A DNA stretch of 64,000 nt, taken from contig NC_016133.3 in the NCBI RefSeq assembly GCF_000005505.3, positions 54,339,237-54,403,236 on the forward strand, read 5' to 3'. A model generated the notes under the pieces. That model worked only from the letters and a program-made list of their open reading frames with translations, searched no databases and had not been told where the DNA came from. The position numbers and the translations under genes were made by a program. The DNA comes from Brachypodium distachyon. Its lineage: Eukaryota > Streptophyta > Magnoliopsida > Poales > Poaceae. The stretch's first letter is position 1. Every line of letters begins with the position of its first letter. Below are positions 12,001 to 21,400 of the stretch, one piece after another.

Positions 12001-14373
12001 TGTTGATCCTGATTTATTTACCATAATAGGTGAATGTTCTTGCTGTACTGGAGTTTGTGAACATGACTTCTCAGTGGTTGTTGGTGTGGATGTCTCTGAT
12101 GAGATTTGCGCTGCAGAATTAGATGCCGGTGGTAGCAGCTGAACTGGTGAAGATTCTGGTTGAGCAATAACTGTACTTGAAGATGGTGTCACTGATGAAG
12201 CGCTAACCTTTGGTCTCTTGACCTTAGATGATGACAACAGCACGGAAAGAGGCTCTGTTCGCGAAGGAGCTAGAGCTACTGCCTGTGGTTTGGATGGAAC
12301 TTCCTTAGGACTAGAACGTCGGGGACCTTGTTTAAGTTCAGTGCTGCCAAGCATACCAAAGTGATTTTGAAGCTTCAGCACACGAGCAGAAATGTTGATT
12401 TCACCAGATAACTTGTCAAAGCCAAGTTCTTCTTGAGTATCAAAGAAAGTCTCAGTCTCAGGCTCGTCACTAGGAGACGAATCAGCATTTCCCTGGGAAG
12501 TGGCTGGGATCCTTTCCTGGGGTGAGTCAAGTGCAGTATCCATCTCACCATCCAACCAGTCCAAATGGTTAAAGATATCTAGCACTTTAGCAAACTCTTC
12601 CATACCAAGTCCTTGTTTCTCTTGATGAGTTACGGGAACTGTCGTAACAAGCGAAGTAGTTGCATCCATGTCAGAAAATATAACCTAGCATCAACACAAG
12701 TTGCATGTAAAAATTCATGTACAAACAGAAGTAGGTTAGTTCTCCACTTGATTGAAACACTTGCCTCGGCTCGAAAATCTTTAGGGAATTGATCTTTTGC
12801 ATTCCATAACATGTCTATTTCATCACGATTAAGCATCAAGATGTTAGACCTGATGAAAGCCGTGTTGAACATGATCCGGAATACCATCTCCTCACGATCC
12901 AGATCTTCATACAAGTTGATACACTCTAGGACCACATCACCTTGGACATGACATTGAAGGTTTATTTTCACCAGTTCATCTGCCTAAGTTCAGAAATGGT
13001 CAATTTAAGATCAATATACAAATTTATTTTCACCACTTCAGCTGCCTAAGTTCAGAAATGGTCAATTTAAGATCAATATACAAATTCTAAATATATTAAA
13101 ACTATATAGTTCAGAAGATTATCGGCATGATAGCCTATCAAGAGACAATGCAGTAGCATTATTATTAGAATACTTAAGGCAACAGATTACACACAGAGAT
13201 CGGAAAAAGGACAATTACCTGTGAATTAAAACGGACAAGGTTGCTAATTTTAGGAGTTGAAAAAAGAACTTTAGGAGTTTGATCATGGGGCATGAGTGGA
13301 TCTGGGCCATATATCCTGAATATTGGACAGAAACCACCTTGACCGTGGAAATCTGGAACCATCCGCAAAATCAGACAATCCAATGTAAGGGCTCTATCGG
13401 CTGGAGGCCACTCAGGCATGACATTCCTCATCGATATATACCGCAAGTACCTCATTTGAGAAGGCATGGGATTTAGAGGTGAAAACATCTCCAAGTGCTC
13501 TAAAGATGATTGTTTGTAGAGCATATCCAGTGTTTTGTGCTCATCTGAATAATGCCCCAGGTATAATAAGAGAGCAGCTAACATGAAAGCCAGAATTGGC
13601 CAGCATCCTTGTTCACAGTGCATTATCAGTAAGTTATGCTGACCCAGAGAAAGCCAGCTTTCGCTGGACTTCAAGATGCAATGGACCATTTCCATGGTCA
13701 GAAGTGGACATCCCTCATAGTGGCCTGGGTAGTCCAAAACAGTCATACCATACTCGGACAAAATGTGGTAGATATTGCTTTCTTCCGTTCGAGTCCCAAA
13801 ATTCGAGACCATGAATGAGTGATCATGGAAATCTTCTAGAAGATGTGCTGCAATGCCTCTGACGTGTGCCTTGAACTGGTCCTCTTCCGGCATGTCCTTG
13901 GAGAAGCAATGGTCAAACACTGAAACAAATATAAGCCATATATGTCAGGCATGCTAACACTCAACTCAGTTCTGAATTCTTCATGTCACTATTTAGCTAC
14001 TGAGCATAAACGATCCATTTCCTTTCAATGCAACAAATATTTAATCAGTTTACCTCGTTTAAAGCAAATAAATATGTCTGCTAAAGTGGAGGAAATTTCT
14101 CTGGTTTCTCTATCTACCTAAATCATCTTGTACTATGCTCATCACAACTCAAATCAACACTCAGAACTATTTTTGTACTTAGCAGCCATTACCAGATCAA
14201 TCAAACTGAAGCCTTCGTCTTTTACTAAGCTAGGGTAGAAAGAAAGCTTCTACTGCACGCAGCTTAAGGAACGGCAATGCGACGGAGAGGACACCATTAC
14301 CGTATATATTGTCCGTGATGAGGAGTACTCCGTCGGGCGGCTTCTTGAAGAAGAACTTCCGGAACAGCGCCAT
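6036..14373 (-). CDS. FH10: Class II formin (PTEN-like/C2/FH1/FH2)
   Basis: A formin that nucleates and elongates actin filaments and should attach to membranes through its PTEN/C2 part. Exons: 14373-14301, 13919-13219, 12983-12765, 12684-10613, 10523-10403, 10314-10243, 9970-9872, 9741-9700, 9282-9202, 9084-9034, 8943-8862, 8291-8197, 7389-7318, 7248-7132, 6912-6844, 6763-6697, 6208-6036. They sum to 4206 nt, 1401 residues. MALFRKFFFKKPPDG is the classic class II start. The phosphatase P-loop reads HCEQGCWP and lacks the catalytic Arg, so the domain is probably inactive. C2 follows to about residue 330. Exon 4 encodes a long FH1 with many polyproline runs. FH2 begins near KPLHWVKV (about residue 990) and ends in a charged helix. 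The intron after exon 3 has a GC donor, and exon 3's acceptor is tandemly duplicated. The symbol rests on recalled rice position (Os02g0794900) and is less certain than the family. Confidence 0.93.
7795..7811. repeat. Poly-G run, 17 bases, in a formin intron
   Basis: Seventeen G follow nine A on the plus strand, inside the 807-bp formin intron between exons 12 and 13. In the transcript this is a C17 tract followed by U9. Confidence 0.9.
10942..11115 (-). repeat. 87-bp tandem duplication in the formin FH1 region
   Basis: Two near-identical 87-bp units encode 29-residue blocks, each joining an APRPPPPPPP run to SSHVSAPPVPP. The unit length keeps the frame, so it lengthens the profilin-binding polyproline region by one module. 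Differences such as HTM against RSI show that the duplication is not brand new. Confidence 0.85.
12961..13084 (-). repeat. 62-bp tandem duplication spanning the exon 3 splice acceptor of the formin
   Basis: Units 12961-13022 and 13023-13084 differ at about two positions. Each contains the last intron bases, the acceptor AG and the first 20 or so coding bases of formin exon 3. Two equivalent acceptors therefore lie 62 nt apart, at 12984-12985 and 13046-13047. Only the inner one keeps the reading frame. Confidence 0.9.
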
Positions 14374-16447
14374 GGCCCTCCGCCCTAATCAACGAGCTCC
14401 AATCCCCGGACCGAATTTATCGGGGTATAACTCCAAATGGCTGCTAGACTCCAACAACAGATTTGGGACCCCAACTTGCAGTACGACCGAAGAGGACGCT
14501 ATCCTGAGAACTCTGCCCACGAAAACGGCTCAACTTCGCGATCTAGGCGGCTGACGTCGACAATATTGCGGGAAAATGGCAGGAAAAGAATCACGAGCTG
14601 CTCCGGAGCCGGCTCCGCGAAATCTCCCCCCGCCCCCGGGCACTTCGGATTGGGGGTTTAAAGAATCGAAGAGCACGAAAAAGGTGGTGTTCTACTAGTA
14701 GATTTGGGTGGTGATTCAGGAATGGAGCTGGGCAAGGAGGAGGAAGAGGAGAAGAAGGCAGGAAGACGACCACAACTCCACAAGAGATGGGAGTTTGACG
14801 AAATTCTATTTATTTTTTTCCAGGCGAAGCTTATTAATCACTTTTTATACTCCCTGCCCCCTTGCTTTTGGTAGTTTTCCACTTGCTAGTATTTCCTTCT
14901 TTTCTAATATAATTTGGAACTTATATTTCAATAATGTAACAGGAAATAATTCACACACAAGAATACTCCTACATGACAAGAAATACTCTCGAAATTTTTT
15001 ATACGGTCAACATCGTTGGTAATCATTCACGAAAAGTCCGGCGTGCATGTGTAAGAGTTGTCTTTTAGTACTCCCAAAATATTCCCAAAAAAAAATGGGA
15101 ATTAGAAAGGGTATTTGCAGGAGAAATCCGCTGACCGTTTGCTTCAAGCGTTGCGTTAGAAACACAATGTCGGTTTTGCTAGAGAGGAGGCGTTTGTTGC
15201 TTTCACGTACCATCACAATATAGTTATTTTGACCCCTTTTTTTGGGTGTACTAGTTTCTACGCTAAATTAAAGTGAAAAGATGACAAGTTATTTTTTTTA
15301 ATGGTGCTTGTAAAAAAACAAATGATGAGAGGGCGAGTGGTGGGCGATTTGGGGGATCTGGGTGGGGTCAGCGGTTGGTAGTTTGTTTACCGCCAAATAA
15401 GCTGCGTGTGCAGAGCTCATGTACTTCAGCAGTGAGGTCATCAGGTGGCACATGGAGACCTACGAAGTACTTAAGTGATATCGACTCAATCGAGCAATTA
15501 ATTAGCCCCCGAAAGGAAACATTGGCAGCTTCCTTTCCTCTGAATATATATGTACTCCGTATCATGGTTGGTCGATGCTGATGGCGTGGTTAAATCATCC
15601 AAAGCTGGCTCGTGCAGATGGCTTGTTCTACGGTGGCCTACTCCACAAGCTTGTGCTGCGCCCAAAGGGGTCGGAAGCACGTCAAGTTCGCTGAAAAATT
15701 GAGCAATCTGGCGAGACGGCCGGCGTCCCATGGGATTTCTTTTCCCTGCATTACGATGCGTATTCGTGTCCATCGGAAAGAAATGAGCGAGAGAGAGGCT
15801 AGGTAGAGCTTCCCCACGAACACATGCACGCCTGTTGGAAAACGGAAAATTTACTCAGCGGACAAACAAGGGCCCCCAGCGAAGCAGGATGATCATGTTC
15901 CGATCAGATCTTGTCATACAACGCCGACGACATCCCCGCGGGGCACAAGCCGCAGCCCGCAGCCTACCTTCGCACCCATTTCGAGGTCGCCGTGTAAAGC
16001 ACTCCTCGCCGTCCGGTCCGGTCCGGCGCGCCCTCGAGTCCGGCACCCCGAGAGGCGATGGCCAGTTGGCCACGGACACGGGCTGCTCTGCAAAGAGGAT
16101 CGCTCACCGGCAATACGACTACGCGGAACAGTCCACGGGCCGCGTCGCTGGCGACTTGCTGCTGCACTGCTCGTCTGCTCACCCGGGGGTCGGGCCGCAG
16201 AAAAGTCATCAAGACAAGTTCGTACAGAAACCAAACATGGGCCAAGGCGAACCTTAACAAGCACGTTACCCGCGGGAGGCACCAATTTCGCCCAAATGGG
16301 CTTGGCTCACTGGAAAAATGCTTAGTCCGTTTTTCTGTAGATCCGGCCTTTCTGTGTTACTAAATCCACATATGAACAAGATAATAACCATAGTATAGTG
16401 CCGCGAATTATACAACCTTGAATTATACAACCTTGGCACCGATCCAA

Positions 16448-16715
16448 GGGCATCTCCAAGAGTAAACTCCTATTTGTTATTCTCATTTGTTCACTTGGGG
16501 AATGTTTGGACAAATGAGGAGGACAAAATAGCACGGTGTCCAATGAGAGCCCACATTTGTCCTCTTCATAGGCCTTTGATATGTGGGCCAAGAAAACAAG
16601 TGAACACTGCCTGCACTCTTTCTAATTTTGGAGAAGAAATGAGAAAGGACGACAAGTTTTGGATAAATAAGGGCCCAAACATTGGGGAAGATTTGGGGTG
16701 CCCTTGGAAATGTCT
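16448..16715. mobile_element. Degenerate Tourist-like MITE (268 bp)
   Basis: The left end GGGCATCTCCAAGAG matches, imperfectly and inverted, the right end read as AGACATTTCCAAGGG. Flanking triplets are CAA and TAA. Length and left tip agree closely with the better-preserved 269-bp element at 18702-18970, which suggests one family. Confidence 0.42.
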
Positions 16716-16843
16716 TAAAGGAGCCAAAAGTAAAGACATTTTGAAACAGAGTTAGTCGCATTAGTGAGAAAATTTTGTCTAAAAATATTTGTTTCATACA
16801 TTTCTTAGAGTCCGGTGAGCAGTGCTTTAAGGAGCTCTAGCGT

Positions 16844-17905
16844 GTGTTTGGTTCTTGCCGAAAAAGAGGTTCTAACGAAAACCAGCGAAGTGCATGCAGT
16901 CAATATTAGGTAAGAAGAATATAAGGAGAGTTCTTGCCATATTTGTCTTACCAAAAATTTGGCAACCCATACTATATTGGTTTTGCTTAACTTATTGCCA
17001 ATATTTTGGTTGTCAGATGGAAATTTTCCATTTGCCACAACCCCACAACTCTCTTCATAATTCTTGCATTTTTTAACCAATCATAAGATAACAAATCCTA
17101 ACATTTTTTAAGTTAGACAAAAGATGATAAATTTTCTTCGATGAAAAAGATGATAAAAATTGAGATACCTCTTTCGTGGTTAACCGCCACGTTCGTCCGG
17201 CGCGGACGCCGCCTTATCCCCCACCCCACCCACCCACACACCTTTATTTGTGTGCCTCTACCCTTTATCCTTCCCCACCTACCATCTCCCCCTTTTCCTT
17301 TCTTCTCTCTCTGACCCACCAAAAAAATCCCCACACACGCTGCTACCGTGGCTCCTGCCGATGGCTGAGCGCCCTTCCGCACGCCGCCGTCAATTCTACC
17401 TACGCTGCAGGCCATGTTCCTCCCACGCACGCACGACTTCTCATTGGCTGGCGGCGGTTCCTCCTCCCGCGTGTCATCTCATCTCCTTCGTGCTGGCCGG
17501 AGGTTTCCTGGTGCGTTGCCTTCGACGGCTTTTGGTTGCCGAAGACCTGGATCTCAATTGTGGCGGCTCCTTCTTGTGCTCTGTCTTCGCCCCCCCCCCC
17601 CCCCCCCCCCGTTCCGTGTCCGCTCCCACCCATGGCTGGATCCGCATCGTGCATCCTACCATGGGTAGATCCGCGGCGCGGGTCGACCAGAGAAAGTTGT
17701 CACGCGTCCCACCATGGACAGATCTTCGGTGAGTTTTTTTTTACAAGTTAAAAGTTTAAAACTGAAAAGCTAAAATTAAAATTAAAAAATTAAAAAATTA
17801 AAAATCAAAAATAGAAAAAGTTAAAAGTTGTCACAGTTTAGCGAAGGTAAATGTGCACGTAGACAAAGCTGCGACCAATATTCTAATGCGCATGCAACCA
17901 AACAC
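16844..17905. mobile_element. Possible non-autonomous DNA element with GTGTTTGGTT termini
   Basis: GTGTTTGGTT at 16844-16853 is matched by its exact complement AACCAAACAC at 17896-17905. Termini of this kind are common on grass DNA transposons. The interior is mixed: AT-rich on the left, and a C- and CT-rich leader-like stretch at 17210-17640 that may be captured gene sequence. I could not find a convincing target duplication. Confidence 0.28.
17590..17610. repeat. Poly-C run, 21 bases
   Basis: Twenty-one uninterrupted C lie in a CT-rich stretch upstream of the UBP gene. This is the third G/C homopolymer of 17 bases or more in the window. Confidence 0.9.
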
Positions 17906-18188
17906 CTAACCCAGCATCCCCAGCTCGGATGAGTCCCAATCATCAGCTCGGCGTCGTCGCTTTTGCCGACCGTACACCGGGATTTTATTATTCTCCGGTT
18001 TGCTGGCTTGGCGCGCCCGCCGTCCGACTGCCTACTGGGACGATCGTCCACACCTCTTTCACTTGGCGTCTCCTCCGCCGCCGAGCTTCCGGAACTACAG
18101 AAAAAAAAAGCCAACGGTCCAGACGTGGTAATACAAGCCCTGGCAAGTCTAATCCAGCCGTCCATCGACCTATGCTACAGCACCGGCT

Positions 18189-18194
18189 TATAAA
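18189..18194 (+). promoter_or_regulatory. TATA box of the UBP gene
   Basis: GCTTATAAACCCC lies 214 nt before the UBP start codon, in a switch from GC-rich to CT-rich leader sequence. Normal spacing would give a start near 18220 and a 5' UTR of about 180 nt. Confidence 0.55.
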
Positions 18195-18402
18195 CCCCAC
18201 CTCCTGCTCTTCCGTCTCTCTCCCTCTGTTTCTCTCGTTCTCATCTTGGGCCACGCCAATCCGCCATTCATCGTCACCCAGTCCCACAATTCAATCGAAA
18301 CCGCAAGTTTTAAACCCCACGAAATTCGATTAATTGACATCGACATCGACCCCGTCCCGATCCCCAAGCTGGCGGCCACCTGAACCGGCGCGGAACCCTA
18401 GA

Positions 18403-21400
18403 ATGGGCGAGGCGACGGCGCCGGAGGGGTTGGCGCATCGGAGGATAGAGTTCCACGCCGCGATAAGGCCGCATGCGACGGCGCTGCAGGCGGTAAGGGG
18501 GTTTCGGCCGGAGAGGCTGTGCCCGGACCCTGATGAGCGCGCGTCTGCGGCGGCGGCGGCGCGGAGTGAGAAGTGGGAGACGGGGGAGCCGAGCGGGTTC
18601 GGTCGGGAGCTTACCGCCGCGAGGATCTACTTGCGGAGAATCGTGAGTTGCGCAACACCTGCAAATTTCGTGGGGATTTTTCATTGCAATTATTTGGTTA
18701 AGGGCATCTCTAACAACTGTTTTGCTGCCGTTACTTAACACCACGTGTCAGACTTTTGCTTAGGTGAAAGAGAAAAGTAGGAAGAAGCATAGTACTAGTT
18801 ACTCCCGCAAGAAACTGCTACTTCACGGGTACCAAGAAAAGTTGGAGTATGACAAATGGGTCCTAGTACAAAGGTTATGTTTTAATTAGAAAAAAATGAT
18901 GGATAGGAGAGAGAAGTGATGACATGGAATGCAAAGGAACGGCTATAGTAACGGCTTGTTGAAGATGCCCTAAGTTCGCTACTGAAGCTGCAGTTTGTTG
19001 GGGTGTTTTACCTTACTTTTTACTCCCCGACAAACTGCAGGTGTTAATGATGAATTTTTGGCTCGGGAATGATGGTTTTAACCATAGTGGTTGGTTTACT
19101 TCAGGTTATTACCATTTTGGAGTTAGTTATGCTAAGAACTTTTTTAATTCACCTTGCTTCCTTTTGGCATTCGTCTCTCTGTTATCATCACCCTGAAACA
19201 CGAGGCTGTACAAGTGAACTGAATTCACAGAGGTGTGCTGGCATGTGTAACGCAGGGGGCTGGCTTGCAAAATCTCGGCAATACGTGCTATCTTAACTCC
19301 GTTCTGCAATGCTTGACGTATACCGAGCCATTCGTGGCCTATCTGCAGAGCGGGAAGCACAAGTCCTCATGTAAGTTCAATGCCGCTTGCATGGTATGAT
19401 GTTGCCTATAGCAGTGAAATAGTCTTTTTGCTGTCTTTGTGCACCATGCATTTTCCAATAAAATGTTTAGTCTACAATGTAGTGTTGTGGTTTTCAGACC
19501 TTCAGTAGATTCCTTCTCTTACCTGTCTCAATAGTTTTCAGGCCTTCGGTAGATTCCTTGTCTTGCTGTTATACACAACTGCCTGTCACTTGCAGTTGCA
19601 TGGCAATTAACTCCTTTGGTAGAATATTCTGATCATTTCCACGCACCTCGGCAAGTGCTATTTTTTCATTACCAATAATTCACTTTTTATTTTGTAAGGT
19701 CGGACAGCCGGATTCTGTGCATTATGTGCTCTTCAAAACCATGTTAGATGTGCTCTACAGTCGACTGGGAAGATATTGACACCAATGCAGTTCGTGAAGA
19801 ACTTAAGATGTATCCTTTCATGCGCTCTAGCTTAACTGAACACTTCAGAACACCTTATCTATCTGCATTGTTTGGATTCATCATTGAGTTGTGCTATCTT
19901 TAACTGCAAGACAGGTATTTCACGTAGTTTTCGAAACTATAGGCAAGAAGATGCACATGAGCTAATGGTTAACTTACTTGAGTCCATGCACAAATGCTGT
20001 TTACCTTCTGGCATGCCAAGTCAGTCTCCAAGTGCTTATGAGAAGAGTCTAGTTCACAGAATATTTGGTGGCCGCTTAAGAAGTCAGGTATATCATGTCA
20101 ATTCCTTCACTACCATGGTACGAGTAATATAAAAGGAAACTGTACTCCCGATGTCATCATTGTCTGGCTATATATATGTGCATTACAGGTGAAATGCGTA
20201 AGTTGCTCGCACTGTTCCAGCAAATTTGATCCTTTCCTGGATCTCAGTCTTGAAATTGCCAATGCTGCTACTTTGGTGAAAGCACTTCAAAATTTTACTG
20301 AAGAAGAGTTATTAGATGATGGGGAAAAACAGTACAACTGCCAGCACTGCAGGCAAAAAGTTGCGGCCAAGAAAAGGTTTACAATTGATAAGGCTCCTGA
20401 CGTGTTGACAATTCATCTGAAACGCTTTAGTCCTTTCAACCCTCGTCACAAGATTGACAAAAAAGTCGATTTTCAGCCAACTTTGGACTTAAAGCCATTT
20501 GTCAGCAATTCTGAAGTGAGTAACTAGTTTTCTAGTATTTGTCTTCCATATCATAGTTTTGTATTTGTTTTGCTGAACTTCTCCTTACAGCTTACACTGA
20601 TTATGTTTATATGTGAAGGATATGGATTTCAGATACAACCTTTATGGTGTGTTGGTTCATGCTGGCTGGAACACACAGGCAGGTCATTATTATTGCTTTG
20701 TTCGGACTTCTAGTGGGATGTGGCACAATCTGGATGATAACCAGGTAAAGTTTTAGTTTTGCAATGAATGTGCACTCATCTAAACTTGCTGCTAATCTCT
20801 TCTGCAATCTTTTCATACTATTTATGCGCTAAACTTCTTGAACCATTTCTGTTTTCAAGATTTGTCATCTTTATTCTTCCTTTGTTCACCAGCATGTCTT
20901 GTCCTGTATTCTCCCTGTGTTCATTATTAGTTGAAACTTCCAGGTTCACCAAGTTCGTGAGGCAGATGTCCTAAGGCAGAAAGCCTATATGTTATTCTAT
21001 GTGCGTGACAGAGTGAGGAGCTCAGTGATTTTTAAAGATAATGGTGCTGCTAATTATTACAAAAAGAACCCTATTCCTGAGAAGATCACATGTATGAATG
21101 GCACAAATCGAAATAGTTTAATGGAAACAACATTGAACGTTTCCCCATTTATCAATGGAGATGTGAAGTCGCAGAAGCAGAACTCTGATAATGATCACTC
21201 TAGCATTTTCGGCAGCAGCTCACGAGGCCAATGTTCAAAAAATCCTAGCAACATTGAAGTAATTGAGGCTGCAACTATTCAAAACAATGACATGGTTTCA
21301 GTGCAGCAAGCTCCTAGCTTACATCCAGTCGGTGCTGCTACCTTGTCCATCCAAACAAATAAAACAACTTCAGATAGTCAAACAGAGACAATGTCCCCAG

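Larger units (their letters stand above)
14374..18402. other. Intergenic region between the divergent formin and UBP genes
   Basis: This 4-kb gap separates two divergent genes. It contains the formin leader (14374 to about 14800), a GC-rich unrecognised stretch at 15850-16260, a Tourist-like element at 16448-16715, a possible inverted-terminus element at 16844-17905 with a C21 run, and the UBP promoter. The AT-rich track at 17750-17830 is simple sequence. No open frame here resembles a known protein. Confidence 0.5.

Noticed and set aside
11504..12142. 212-codon plus-strand frame within the formin FH1 exon
   Set aside because: It is the antisense of proline codons (GGN repeats read as Gly). 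The minus-strand formin explains the sequence.
15835..16285. Overlapping frames on both strands in a GC-rich island
   Set aside because: No similarity to a known protein and no preferred strand. A gene fragment is possible but cannot be supported.
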